The notes below the pieces were generated by a model. The model ran no database searches, was not told the DNA's origin, and worked only from the letters and a program-made list of their open reading frames with translations. Source: Brachypodium distachyon (taxonomy: Eukaryota; Streptophyta; Magnoliopsida; Poales; Poaceae). From it: a stretch of DNA of 64,000 bases. This document shows positions 44,060-58,135 of the stretch, piece after piece. The DNA is taken from the NCBI RefSeq assembly GCF_000005505.3, contig NC_016133.3, positions 38,529,237 through 38,593,236 of the forward strand, read 5' to 3'. The translations under genes and the position numbers were made by a program. The stretch's first letter is position 1; the number at the start of each line of letters is the position of its first letter.

Positions 44060-44600
44060 CTCTATTGAGTTGGTTGCAAGGTATTAGTTGCCAGCTGTAG
44101 TGCAGTAGTTGCTAGAACTAGTGTATTTAGTTGGCTAGTTCTAAGTAACCTAAAGTTGCCAGTCCTACTATCAAAATGTTGCTATCTCTTGTTTGATTAG
44201 TTGCTATCTCTGGTATTTTAGTTCCCATATTAGTTGCTAACTCTTACAAAAAATGATATGCATGTTCCTCGGTAAAAAATGAAAGGTTGCTAGTGCTAGC
44301 GAAAAAGGTTGCTATATCTAGTGCAGTAGTAGCTAGGGCTAGTCGGCTAGTTGCTAGGCAACTAATATTAGTTGCGTGTTCCTACTATGAAAAATTAAGT
44401 AAAATAAAATTTGCCAGTCCTACTATCAAATGTTGCTATCTCTTGTTTGATTGGTTTGCTATCTCTGATATATTAGGTGCTAGCTCATGCATGTTCCCCC
44501 AAGTAAAAAAAGCAAAAAACTGCTTGTGCTAAGAAAAAAGTTGCTATATCTAGATTGATTAGTTGCTAGGGGGGTAGACTTGTGGTTTGCATAAGAAATC
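44060..44600 (+). repeat. GTTGCTAG-rich low-complexity tract
   Basis: GTTGCTA, often AGTTGCTAG or GTTGCTATCTCT, recurs at intervals of about 20-40 bp. It lies within an intron of the transposon-associated gene. No coding frame. Confidence 0.7.
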
Positions 44601-44767
44601 ATCGGCTCTATTTACTATTGAACATTACGTATCTGTAGTTTCAAAAAAAAACACTCAGTGGAAGCATAGAAAAATGGAAAAAAAATAGAGAAAAAATAGC
44701 GGTCTTAGGTTGTTTTTCAGTTCTTACATTCTTGGGGTCAGGAGCTCTAGCTCTGAGTCCCTTCCCT

Positions 44768-44882
44768 TTTCTTGCAATCTATTGCGCGGCTCCTTCTTCA
44801 ACTTGCGCAGCTTGTTCTTCAACTTGCGAGGCTTGTTCTTCAACTTGCGGGGCTTGTTCTTCAACTTGCAGATCTTGTTCTT
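44768..44882 (-). repeat. Tandem 21-bp coding repeat
   Basis: Four units of 21 bp, AACTTGCG.GGCTTGTTCTTC on the plus strand, encode KLKNKPR in the frame that joins the neighbouring exons and QVEEQA(P/S/A) in another frame. The gene model uses the basic frame because only that one crosses both splice sites without a stop. Confidence 0.75.
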
Positions 44883-45342
44883 GACCTTCCTCTGGTCCAC
44901 CAGGTGGCTTCGTGTGCTTTGCAGCCCGTTTATAGAATCTGCGTCTTTTTGCTTGAAAAAGATGACATTAATTTAGGTAATTTAGGACTCCAGTAAAAAA
45001 AAGGTCGGTTGCTGGGTTTGCAACAAAAGAAATGTTTTGCGTATACACTTGTGGAAATTGCTACCCGCGCTTACCGGATTTCGAGCATGAGCACGTGCTG
45101 TCTCAACAGGCAGTTTGCTTCTGCTGCCTCCGGCATCACCTTCACCGCTGGTGTCCATATTATCGTCCCCGGGAGCCGTGGGCTGTAAAAAAGACAAAAA
45201 AAAGAGAGAGAGAATTAGCATTTGCAGATAGGATTGCCAAAAAAAAAATGCTAGGATGCTATCATCCCTGGAAGCTTGAACCTATAGAAAGACCCAAAAT
45301 GACATGATGCTACTAATATAGAAGTGAAGTTGTGTAGGCTGT

Positions 45343-45433
45343 ACCTATGCAGTCTCAACAGCTGGTTGAGTGCGGCTGCCTCCACCATCATCTTCGCCAA
45401 CGGTACCCGTGTTATCGTCACCGAAAGCCATTG
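45343..45433 (-). pseudogene. Duplicated first exon of the transposon-associated gene
   Basis: After an acceptor CCTACAG it reads MAFGDDNTGTVGEDDGG and SRTQPAVETA, parallel to the exon at 45182-45075 (TAPGDDNMDTSGEGDAGG, SRSKLPVETA). A TAG follows directly before a GTACAG donor, so it cannot be joined productively. It appears to be a decayed exon duplicate. Confidence 0.55.
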
Positions 45434-45559
45434 GCTGTAGGAAAAACACAATAACATGTTAGAAGATAGTGCAGAACAAATCCTTGTCGCTGAATAAAAA
45501 TAAGCAGGATGAATATGTGATTCACATGTCAAATGAAAAAAAAGAAAACCATATAGCAA

Positions 45560-46340
45560 CTCTGGTATTTTGCAACTAACCACAAAACTAGGCAACCCAT
45601 ACAGAGCTATTTTGCAACTTTATGTTCAATCTGAGCAACCATATATAGCATCTTAACACTATTTTGCAACCCATGCAGAACTATTTTTGCAACTACCCCC
45701 ACAACTACTAGGCAACTCTATGGTCCATTTGAGCAACCATATAGCAAACTCTACTATTTTGCAACACATATAGAACTGTTTTGCAACTAGCTCACAAAAC
45801 TAGGCAACCCCCCATGATCCATCTGAGCAACTATGTATATCATCTTAGGACTGAGTGTTCTTGCAACCCATATAGAACTGTTTGCAACTAACCAACAAAA
45901 CTAGGCAACCCCACATGATCCATCTGAGCAACTATGTATATCATCTTAGGGCTGGGTTATTCTTGCAACCCATAAAGAACAAATTTGCAACTAACCCACA
46001 AAACTAGGCAACCCCCCTATGATCCATCTGAGCAACTATGTATATCATCTTAGGACTAGGTATTCTTGCAACCCATACAGAACTGTTTGCAACTAACCCA
46101 CAGAACTAGGCAACTCTATGTTCCATCTGAGCAACCATATATAGCATCTTAGGATTGGGTATTTTGCAACCCATACAAAACTATTTGGCAACTAATTTAC
46201 AAAACTAGGCAACTCTATGTTCCATCTGAGCAACCATATATAGCATCTTAGAATTCGATATTTTGCAACCCATAAACTTTGCAACTAACCCACAAAACTA
46301 GGCAACCCCCATGATCCATCTGAGCAACCATATTCGAAGC
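45560..46340. repeat. Tandem array of about 100-120-bp units with GCAAC motifs
   Basis: About eight units, each AGGCAAC.., ATCTGAGCAACTATGTATATC, ATCTTAGGACT, TTGCAACCCATA.AGAAC, TTTGCAACTAACC.ACAAAACT. AGGCAAC recurs near 45589, 45709, 45801, 45903, 46006, 46107, 46207 and 46303. Confidence 0.85.
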
Positions 46341-46344
46341 CGCC

Positions 46345-47727
46345 AAGTCAACCTAATCAATTTCGAAGCCTTTTGCAAAAAACAACCTAATTGATTCAAA
46401 AAACCCTGCAAAATCAACCTAATCAACCTAAAATCAAGGGTAAAATCAATTCGAAAGTCCTAATGATCTCCCTACAAAATCATCAACCTAATCACCCCAA
46501 CTCAATTCGAAGCCGCTTCATGCAAAACCAACCCATCTCATCTCAAAAAACCGAACAAAATCCGCAAATCCCGCTACATGCAAGCGCCCCCAAACCCCCG
46601 CAACAGTCTACAAATTACAGGCGCACACAAACTACTCGTATATGTGCTTCTTCAAAAATGTGAAATGATGACATGGTAGGAGACACGACATATCACATTT
46701 CACAAATAACAACAGGCAAACAAACCATTCCAGGTTCAGGCTCAGCTATCAACTCCAAGCTCTTTACCTCTGAGGGTCTGACAAACCGTTGAGAAACACA
46801 CAATCTTCACCGCTGTAAATTAGTAGTACTCCACTGATTTAAGTCATTTAACCCTCTAACTCTTTTTTTGCAAAGATTTAACCTTCTAACTAATCACATC
46901 AAGGAGAACCAAACAGCGTGCTTGCAGCAACAAGTGAGAGCCTAAGGGCGTGTTTGGATGCCCAGAGGGCCGCAGCTCGCACCGCACCGGCGATGCAGCG
47001 GCTGGGCTACAAGCACGGGAGATGCAAGCCAAAGCCGCAGTCCACTGTTTGGTGATTCCCGACGCGGCCTGCAGGAGCGAAAGATGGCATGGCGGACCGG
47101 ACGCCGCAACCGTCGTCATCGGAGCTGGAACCGGTCGAATAAATGGCGGCGGCGGCCCATGGATTTGAGGACACCAACGAGCGCTTGTAGAGGAGGAAGG
47201 GGAGGAGGGACGGACGGCGGAGGCGGGAGGAGTGGCCGGGACCGGCGGTAGGCGCCGGTGAGGAGGAGCAGTGGCGCCGGTGAGAAGGAGCAGCGTGCGG
47301 TGGCGGCGCCCTCCTGTAAAGGAGGAGGAGGAGCCGATTTGCAAGCGGCGGGCTGCGGGCGGCGCAGGAACGGGCCGACGGGCGGACGACGGTTGAGATG
47401 GAGATTGCAGCGAGAAATCGATGGGGAGGAGCAACGGGAGAGAAGAACGATGCTGCAGCTTCTTTGGGAACGAGGACCGATCCGGCTGGAGGTGGAGAGC
47501 GCCCGCTTGTCCGACACCGCAGGAGTGGGGGCGGGCGACGGAACCGGAGCGGAACTGGCGGCGCTTCGTGGACAGGAGTGCAGGGTTGTGTGGAGTGGGA
47601 AAGTATAAGAAAACGTTTCGCGTCTTTTCTTTACGTGCGTCGGGCGGGGTGCGTGATTGGTGCCAGGGACGTACGGCGACGGCCAAACCATCACCACCAA
47701 CTCCAATTTAATATATTGGTACAGATA
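46345..47727. other. Intergenic, A/T-rich then strongly GC-rich; no secure gene
   Basis: 46345-46640 is rich in CAACCTAATC and lies at the edge of the transposon complex. 46930-47640 is GC-rich and opens with GGGCGTGTTTGGATGCC, a start often seen at grass DNA transposon ends, but I find no matching inverted end. Long open frames on both strands are Pro/Ser/Ala-rich and resemble no family. Confidence 0.4.
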
Positions 47728-47840
47728 CACCCTCCGTTCCATAATTTTTGTCTCAAATTTGCCCAAAAATGGATGTATCTATTCCTTAAAAATGTCTAGA
47801 TATATGTAATATTTCAACAAGAATTATGGAACGGAGGGAG
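47728..47840. mobile_element. 113-bp Stowaway MITE
   Basis: It runs from CACCCTCCGTTCCATAATT to AATTATGGAACGGAGGGAG between TA sites. It has the same length and inner TCTAGATATATG motif as the RAD23 intron copies. Confidence 0.85.
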
Positions 47841-49518
47841 TAGTTTGTTAATTTTATATTCAGGTTCATTTTGTATAGAGATTCACGTACAAATTCAAAA
47901 ATACTTGAACAAATGCACATCTAACAATGATGTATTAACTTGTTTTAAAATTAATCCGAATAGGCAACAATTCTCACGCAACAATTGTGGCATCTAATGC
48001 ACGTTTATACTTTTTTCATCCATGTAAACTTAAACGTGTTATGGTTCTATTTAGAAACAACTCGCCTATTCTGATTCTCTCTGACTAAATTGGTGCTTGT
48101 GTGAGATGTGATTGTAAGAGGTCAAAGTTAAATCTAAAAGAGTCAGCTGGGCTGTTCGAGAATGTTGACGAGCAAATCATGACTGACTTTGTCGACTGCG
48201 ACGGTATTGACAGGTGACATAGACACAACCTCAGGTTGGCAGAAAAATAAAGAGTTGCATCTCGTTTGAGTGTAAACGCAGAGAGCTCTTTGATTGTATC
48301 ACCATAGGAGGTCCAATTCCAACCCACTTCTGCTAAGTTGACTAGACTTGCGTTGAAATCATTGTCATTTTGAAGTCGGGGAATAAACGTTTTATGAACC
48401 GTGGATGAGGAATAGACAAAGTCTACAAATGAAACACAAATTATTTTTTATTGTCAAATGAATGGCAACGTAACCAGTGCAAACCTACAAACCTTCGTCT
48501 TGGGCCATCGGATCCACAACGCCCAGTCCAGATGAGATGTGAGAATCAACGATAAGATATCACGGGATAAATACAAGGGTTATGTGGAAAACATGTTTAA
48601 GTGGAAGTTATGATTTCCACATTTGATCTACACCACACGTTTTAGATATCATAGGTCATGTTGATAGTTCACAAATTTGACGTACGGACCACACTAGTTG
48701 TTTGGAGTGTCAAAGCATCTTCAGCAGGGCCCCTAAACAAGGCCCCTACTCACTTTTTAGGGGCTAGAGCAAAAAAAAACACCTTCAGGAAGGCCCCTAG
48801 ATTTCACCTCTTGGCCCTCATTCCGGGGGGCTCCCGAGGGAGGCCCCTATTCCATCCACTCCTATGCTACGTCATCGATCTCCTCTCTCCTCTCCCTCTG
48901 TCTCTCGACCGCCGCGCCCCGCCTCGTCGCCGGCCGCCCCCACCGCCCCGTGCCTCGTCGCCGGCCGCCACGGCCCCTCGCGCTGCTCCCCTCCGCTCCT
49001 CCCTTTCCGCGTCGTCCCTCTGCTGGCCGCTCCGCCTCCGCCTCCGTCACCTCTTCTCTTCTCCTTGGACCGCTCCGCCTCGCCCTCGCCGGCGGTCCTC
49101 TGCCGTCGCCTCGACCATCGCGGCGCGGCACGCTGTCCCTGCCTGCGTGCTCAGCCACCGCAGCCCTTGCCACTAACGCCGCAACCGTGTCCGCGCGGCT
49201 TCTCCTCCTCGGCTCCGCCTCGGCGCCACCACGCAAGGCCGCGCCCCCCTTTCCTCTGATGCCCGCCTGCCCTGCCCTGCCTCCGCCCGGCCAGCCCACA
49301 CGGTGGCGCCCGTCGACCCCTACTCTGCCTCCGCGCGCCTGCTCCTTGCCTCCCCCCGCCGGCGGTGCTCCATCTGGCGCCCCATCTCCTCTGTGAATTG
49401 CAGGTGCTGTTAAGGGGAAAATGAGACCAAAGGAAGAAGATGAGAGGAGAAAAAAAAAAGAAATGCCCTACTGACATGTGGGTCCCACTAGTCAGTGTAA
49501 TAGCAAAACTAAATAGGG
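47841..49518. other. Intergenic; possible DNA-transposon sequence, no gene
   Basis: 47841-48680 is A/T-rich without recognisable content. 48720-48870 has several GGGGCC/GGCCCC repeats (GGCCCCTA..TTAGGGGC) that look like an imperfect transposon end. 48880-49400 is Pro/Arg/Ser-coding in all frames because of high GC, not a gene I can support. Confidence 0.35.
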
Positions 49519-49769
49519 GTAAAAGAGAACGGCAATTTAAAACACAACAGAACTGACTGCTGAGAGAACGAGGACATAAATAAAAGCACTAGCGAGAGAT
49601 AACACACATGCAGTCAAATCCAGCAGAACACAGAAGGTGTTAAATGAACAAAAACGAGTAAAAGAGAACGGCAATTTAGAACACAACAGAACTGACTGCT
49701 GAGAGAACGAGGACATAAATAAAAGCACTAGCGAGAGATAACACACATGCAGTCAAATCCAGCAGAACA
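49519..49769. repeat. Near-identical 112-bp direct repeat
   Basis: Copy 1 is 49519-49630 and copy 2 is 49658-49769 (period 139). They match with a single visible difference (GGCAATTTAAAAC against GGCAATTTAGAAC), separated by 27 bp. This is a recent duplication downstream of the 14-3-3 stop codon. Confidence 0.9.
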
Positions 49770-49992
49770 ATACCAGTCCAAACATGGACCGAGTGCCAAC
49801 TAGCAGCAACGCAAAGGCAATGGAACTAATTCAACCACTACCAGCCTACCACAAGAAATGGGGCGAGGGGAGGACAAGGAACAGCTAGAATTGGAGAATA
49901 CATCCATGGCGCAACGCACAGCCTTTGACAGCACAGAGGGCATCTAAACCAAATGAGCTCCGGAAACAAGCGGAACCATTGAGCAATCGCAG

Positions 49993-51696
<1,704 letters not shown>

Positions 51697-51717
51697 TTTG
51701 ATCGAGGAACTAACTTA

Positions 51718-52527
51718 CTGCAACCACATACAAAGTACTGATAAGCAAACGACAAAATCGAGCAGCAAACAATTAACTATTGGTCATTCATCTGAGATCA
51801 ACACTTGGTCATCCACCTAACTCATACAAATTACACTGAACCTTGTAAAGCTTCATCCAATCTGCAAGTATACAGTCCTCCAAAAGGCTAACAAGTCTAC
51901 TTGCATCCATGCCCATGACCACATTAGATAAAGTGAGCACCAAGTCTAAATTCTCACTGTCTTTCCAAAAAAATAACCAGGATTCTGTACTACGGAGATT
52001 CTAAACTAGTGTCTCGTGATAAACACGAGACACCAAAACAATCACTTCCAAAAATTGCAAGGGCGAAGCAGATCTAACCGTCACCAAGTGAGACTCCCAC
52101 ACCATGAACATTACAAAGACCAGTGGAACCGCACCGGATCAAATCTAGATCTAGTGAGGATCATTCGCAGATAAATCACACGGCAGAACAGCCTACTTGC
52201 CCCCCACCTAAAAACAAAACAAATCCCCACTGTCTAAAGGAGAAACTCTCACCAAATCAGCCGGATCTACACGTCTCCCGTGCCCCTGTTGACAGATCTC
52301 GCAAATCGAAACCCAACGGTACCTAACAGGTCACCAGATCTAACCATCACCCCCCGCAAGCCCCAAAACAGTTGCCCAGGAAGGAAAAGAAAAACCCCGC
52401 TAGAATTCGCCGACAGCTCGCCCTCTCGAATCCCCAGCGCGAGCGCGCATGGTGAGGGAGATAGAACAGGAGGAGGAGGAGAAATCACAACAAAGGAATG
52501 GGAAGAGATGATGAAGCCGACCCTAAC
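51718..52527 (-). other. 5'-UTR intron of the 14-3-3 gene
   Basis: On the minus strand a donor CAGACAAG|GTTAGGG (52527) and an acceptor ATGTGGTTGCAG (51718) bracket 810 bp. The ATG follows 21 bases after the acceptor. The short exon upstream is untranslated. Leader introns commonly raise expression of plant 14-3-3 genes. Confidence 0.65.
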
Positions 52528-52628
52528 CTTGTCTGAGTGGCGAGGTGTTGTGCTGGTGCAGCGCGTTGTTTGCAGCGTGTCGGGGTTTCGTGTGTCGTGC
52601 GTCGCGAATGGAGGGGTGCGGCGGGGGG

Positions 52629-52636
52629 CTATATAG
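52629..52636 (-). promoter_or_regulatory. TATA box of the 14-3-3 gene
   Basis: CTATATAG, palindromic, lies about 100 bp upstream of the leader intron donor in a GC-rich setting. This fits a transcription start near 52600. Position is inferred from sequence only. Confidence 0.55.
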
Positions 52637-54107
52637 CGGAAAACGCGGTCGCGGAAGGCTGCGGTCGACGCGGCCAATCGGTCGGCATCACGTGGGCAGC
52701 GAGAGGTGGGGCAGCTCTCTATGCCATGTGGGTCCATCATGTCATTCCGTGAGAATGGTACGGAGCGCATAGGTCTTGTAGCCTCGGGCCCTCGGCGTGC
52801 GTGGTCGGTGGAATATACCCTGGGAGCCTCTCTCTCTGACCGTACCGCCCCCTATGACATGTGGGTCCGGGCGTCGATGGGACCCGAAAGGCATCGTAGG
52901 GTCGAGCGTGGTGACATGTCGAGCTGCGAGCGTGGGACAGCATCAGCAATGTTTCCTTTTCGAAATGATCGTGTCTCTAAGTGGAACCGCACCTTCATTC
53001 TTGTGATGGCTTCTCAAAACCGTCAACACAGTATTTGGAGTGAAACTCAAACTATCAGCAGTTTTCAATATATGCTGCTTTGAATAAAAATAAACTTTTT
53101 CTTCTTATGTGTTGTTAGAGCATTTTACACTAGCGAGGCAAGTGCGGACGAAGGAGATGGAGGTCTAAAAGCCAAGACTTTGTGCATGGAAATTAGTGCC
53201 AAGACTTCCATTTTACACTAGCGTTAGAGCCAGAATCCCCGGTGTTAGTTTCCTGGAAAGAAAATCCACCACCTTAAGAAGGAACCAAAAAATTTAACCC
53301 ATGCCTACTTTCGACTTTGGTTCCAGAATTCAATGGAGCAAGAAAAATAAGTTTCTGTACATTTCTAAATTTACCACTCCTCTGACCTAACAGAACTACG
53401 AACAATATGTAGCTGGCAAACGTTTTAAAACAGAGACAGGACAATTCTGGACAGCGTATTCATCAAGAAGAAGAAAGAGAGAAAAGGCAGCCGCCTCTCA
53501 ATTTTAGACAAAAAAATCATTATAAAAAATAAAGGTAAAAACAGTGCGAAAGTGATGCAAAATCAACTGCCTCCGTGCATGTTCTTGTCAAAGAAACAAT
53601 AATTCCTTCCAAGTTGCACGCGGACGCAGGCGAGGACCTCACAACACAGGTCACGCTAGCCGTTGCTGAGGGATTTGCTTTGATATCACGAGCAGCCGCA
53701 TGTCCTCGTGTTTTGATACTCCTTCCTAGCAGTGTGTCCCCCGTCCAGGCTCCCTGCTCTGACGCAACACGTTCGTTTTCGCCTTAATAACAGAAAGGGA
53801 TGGCGTCTCCGGATCTCTCCGTCCCGGAAGAAATTATGGAGATGAATTGGGCGAGCAGGATGCAAAGCAGGATTCGACACGTCTTCGACAGACAGCATTC
53901 ATACGGCATATCTCAGGAGTTGGCTGATTCAACTACACAATAATTCATGCATGAAGCTGTACGCGACTTGGGGATATGTTTGGTGGCATCAAAGCCACCA
54001 ACAACTTTGAGTATAACATGGAAAATTGGAACGAAAAGAATTAGCAGAAACAATTCTTTTCTGCTTAATGTATAACCAGAGACCCTGGTGGTTGTTAAAA
54101 AATAGTA

Positions 54108-54150
54108 TTCCCTCCGATCCTAATAGTACTCCCTCGATCGGAGATAGTAT
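54108..54150. mobile_element. MITE fragment
   Basis: TTCCCTCCGATCCTAATAG followed by CTCCCTCGATCGGAGATAG, two Stowaway-like termini almost fused. It is a remnant with little interior. Confidence 0.5.
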
Positions 54151-57006
54151 TCGAGAGCATGCAGGTGGGCTGAATGTAATTTCAGATAACTTCACAGTTA
54201 ATAGTTCTGAGTTCTACATTTTACAGGATAGTAATTTGAGAGAAGGGCCCTTACCAGGAGAGGACGCTGCAGCAGCACGTCTGAAGAATCACAAGCATTT
54301 TACGGCCGCCATAAATGCAGAGATGTATTCTGAATTCTTGCTGAGCTGCAGACAGTGCAGAAGATGTGGGAGGCCATACACCAACAGCTCTGAATGTTTG
54401 TAATTTATCGACCATTTCTCGATATACTGGCTTTAAAAAGAGAAACATGCAAATATATATTCCTCATCTTCAGTGATCCGTATCGTTTGAGCACCAGCCT
54501 CACTGGCTGATTCTTGTGATTTTCCTGCCAGAAAGAAAATTGATTGTGAGGACCAAGGAAACATACTTGGATGAATTTCAAAGGTACATCATTCAAGTAA
54601 AAAATATGTCTTGCAGTAAGTTACATCAAAGCAGATTTAACATAGAAAATGCATGTGTAAGAAAAAAACATAGAAAAAACATTTAAAATGTTATGTAGAA
54701 TTGTCTCTTGGGATAAAACATGCAAATGACTTGGGATCGCACAGAGACAAACATAAATATGGCACAGCAGCCAGCTACTACTCATCTAGCACCAGACATG
54801 TCAGGCATGGAACTCATTAATACCAAGCTGTGCATCTTCCACAGTTCCACCAACAGAGTTTTAGGTGCACAGTTAATTAAGACAAAGCGACAAACAGACA
54901 AAGCAGAACTCAAGATACCTTTTCTGCAGAGTGGAAATCGTTCGTAAAGAAAAGCACTTTCACAATTATCTCAGCCTGCGTGATTTCGAGATTACCTTGA
55001 ATAGCAGGTGCATGTAAGTCGTGCCCCACTGGCCAGTAAGTTTGGGAGCTACAGTCTACAGATCATGACTAAAAAGAGAAATTGAACAAATAATCAGGAA
55101 AAGAGAGAAATTGAAACAATGGATGACATTGGACAACAGACATCCACATGTGAATGGGAAAGCAAGATAGGCTGGAGTGATGGACATAGAACAACGGGAC
55201 AGGGTTGATAGCACTGACGATAACCCAAGCTAGCCAAACAGCAATGATTGCGTCGCCTCTGTACAAGAAAAAAGAAGATTTTTGTCAATACAGTCCTATC
55301 GTAGCAGTTATAAAGGCAATTATTTATAGTAAAATTTATTGAAGCAGCGAAATATGGTGTTCTCCAGAGTAAAGTGAACATACCTTCTCCCTGAACCCAA
55401 CGACGAGCTCGTAGTCTTCAGTAGAACTACTATTTTCTGAAGATCACGTAGCTCTTAATGGAACTGAGATATGTTCAGGGAATCTGTTAAAAAATAGCAG
55501 TATATTTCTTAACTTCCTCAGTTCACATACAGTGGAGGGTGGTCGTTAACCAGATACTGGATGATTTGACACACAATTTTGCCAACCATATCACAGTAAA
55601 AATCCTGCAAAAATTATGCCCCCCATTTCTTTAAGTTCCTAACTGAAGAATACACATGATTCATCAAATCACATTTATGAGTAATGGTATTATACTGTTC
55701 ACCTGATCAGATTTACTTTTAGAAGGTTTTATATCCAAATTATCTGTGATCCAAAAACAAACTGAAATACATATGGCAAGATCTACTTATTTGGTAATTG
55801 GTATCAATGAGATCTATGTAGTCATATAAAGGCTCCAATAGAAGGAGTAATGCTGTTCGCATGGTCATGCACTACTCACTAATCAGATTTAAAAGATGGC
55901 GCAGCAGTGACAGACAGTCCTCAATGAAAAAGTATACACCTAACACCTTTTGTAATGCATTGAGCCATTCACAATTCCTTTCTCTTAGCACTATTCCTTA
56001 ACCAGACATTGTTGAAGTTAGTAATGATTTGACCCCTGAACCTAACAAATTAATGATGAATCACATCTAAACACGGTTCCATCACCGAACAAAAAATACA
56101 GTGTCATTACCTAAGCTCCTGAGAGCACAGTCATGCAGGGTAGCTGCACGGTGGCATACAATTTAAGCACTTGGGTGGATTGGAACCTTCTGCAGTAGTG
56201 TACTCTAAAGGCTACTTTTAAAGCTTTAATTGCATGTGAATGCAGTTTCAAAATTAGCTGTTAGTAGGGGTAGACTATGTTGTGATTTGGGAACTTGATT
56301 TCAGACTTATCAATTATTTTCGTACTCTCATGCTTCTAGATAGAGCAGAAGCTCTTTGTCCTCTCAGGCTGGTGTAAGAAAGAAACTTTTAACATATATA
56401 TTTGGTTTCTATGACAGATTGAAAATAAGATCATGGAAAATTACATATAAATGGTTCACTTACCTCCAGTGCAACATAGCATAATTATTATCTTTATAGA
56501 ACTGCACGTGTACATCAATGCAGGTATCTAGTTTACTTATGTCTTGAGGTACCAACTTAACTAATAAATACTTCTGAATTGGTAGTGAGAAATTTAAAAA
56601 TTAACTTAGAGAGCAATTTTAAGAATTACTTGGTGAGCAACTAATATGAGAGAAGAAATATAAGCGGAATTAAAAAAGTCAAACAAACGTTGCTTCAGCC
56701 TATTGTTCACATGGCTTTCGATATAGCCTTTGTACCAATATTATAATTGATCGTAAACCATACTATGGGGAGCCTGGTAGATATGAGGTGCACCACTTCT
56801 CCCAAATTCCAAGTGCAGACCTATCATGTACAGCCTGGACCTGACAAAACCAAGAACGAGAAACAAGGATGGGATGGGGCATAGTGAATTTGGTTCTTGT
56901 CTGATGGACAGTTTCAACTTTACGATTGACCATCTACCAGGTTCAAACAAGAGTTAGAGTAGCAAATGCTAGTTCATCGTTTGAATTTCGTTACCTTATA
57001 AGGGTA

Positions 57007-57284
57007 CTCCCTCCATCCAAAAATACAAGGACAGATCCTAATCTGAGAAATCCAAATATACAAGGACAAATTGATGCTTGAGCTCCCATCACAAGTCCAT
57101 ATGTCCACATTACTCGTTTCCAAATTGATTCTTAATTGCACCTCTACTCAATGCTGCACTGCAGTTGGCCTAGTGGGGAATTTCCTCGGGAGTAAAACTC
57201 AGACTTCAGCGTCCTTCTCGGGAGAATCTTTTTCTCAGTTCCCTCAATTCTCAAATTAGTCCTGTATTTTTGGATGGAGGGAGC
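57007..57284. mobile_element. MITE of a distinct family (about 278 bp)
   Basis: It begins CTCCCTCCATCCAAAAATAC and ends GTATTTTTGGATGGAGGGAG, after TA on the left. The interior (GCTTGAGCTCCCATC to GGGAGAATCTTTTTC) is unlike the other MITEs here. Confidence 0.8.
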
Positions 57285-58100
57285 ACTGAATATCTAAAAG
57301 AGGACATAACTTAAGACACTGCTTCTTGTGGCAAACAGTGATGAACTGAAAATGTTTGTGGTTTCTTTTATGTCAACAAACTCCAACAAATATTACAAAG
57401 CGATTGCAGTGATGGTACAAAAACATTGGTTTCGCTATAAAGCTTGAGATAGACAGCAAAACTTAAGCAAAATACACAGCAAAACTTTACCATGTTACTT
57501 CTTGAAATCTAGGTAAACATGGAAATGTTCATCTGAAGATCAGTATTCTCATGATTTCTTTCAGGAAGTATCAAATATAAAGAGACTGATTTTTAAAACA
57601 CGAGTTACAGATACATGCCTTAGTTTCCAGGAGTTCCACCAACAAACCCCATTTTGCATCATTATTCTTGCCAACACTAATGACAGCAACTTGACAGAGA
57701 AAGACCAACAAAATAGTTGAATATGAAATCCAAGACCACAACTAACACCTTGAAAAACTGAATCCATAGTATGTGCTACCACAAAAACAAGCATCCTTCA
57801 AGGATGAGACTCTGGCTAGTGATAGGACTGAAGTTGTTCGTTCACACCAGCCCAGGAAGACAATGGTGTCTCTGATTGGTACTTGCCCGCAGAAAAAAAA
57901 ACATTTAAACTTCACCACCCCTTTAATGCCCAAGTCTTTGAGGCAGGTGTGTCTACAGCAGTATTTACAGGAAAAACTGAACACTCCATAGCTATTAATC
58001 CAGTTCCATAAGCTCTTATCCTCAAATTTTATACTCCGTAGTTATAATTTGTCTACCTCGGGATGATTCTATTAGTTCCAACCAGTAGCCCACACAATTA

Positions 58101-58135
58101 CTCCCTCCGTTCTAACCTTCATGAAACGGAGGGAG
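58101..58135. mobile_element. 35-bp Stowaway relic
   Basis: CTCCCTCCGTT and AAACGGAGGGAG face each other across only twelve bases, flanked by TA on both sides. It keeps both ends and target site but no interior. Confidence 0.75.

Larger units (their letters stand above)
41369..45182 (-). pseudogene. Multi-exon transposon-associated gene with one stop codon
   Basis: Exons on the minus strand: 45182-45075, 44951-44728, 43963-43366, 43272-43132, 42988-42872, 42669-41956, 41812-41369; phases agree and the total is 782 codons. The product has a Lys-rich repeat (KNKPRKL three times), a globular part (MSDKMTKYLMSCYHADSCEM, WLITAISGFFRPST, YLDSLAHGEHITGCRMRVQAW), KKRKIADLVNSF, a long Asp/Glu tract and a basic tail. 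It resembles the non-protease half of Ulp1-type ORFs carried by plant Mutator-like elements, but the protease domain is absent. An in-frame TGA at 43733-43735 (after SVKWI, before DLCKKG) breaks it. The family name is inference. Confidence 0.55.

Noticed and set aside
45560..46340. CRISPR-like array
   Set aside because: Units are diverged whole-unit tandem repeats without unique spacers, in plant nuclear DNA.
46886..47766. Open frames of more than 200 residues on the minus strand
   Set aside because: Pro/Ser/Ala/Arg-rich in several frames at once because of high GC; no domain, no splice logic.
48862..49477. Several overlapping long open frames on both strands
   Set aside because: Open in many frames because of GC bias; the composition is low complexity and no motif is seen.
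48690..49520. DNA transposon with GGCCCCTA-type ends
   Set aside because: Possible ends were seen but no clean inverted repeat with a target duplication could be matched.
54026..54403. 125-residue plus-strand frame
   Set aside because: It runs through a MITE fragment and has no recognisable domain.
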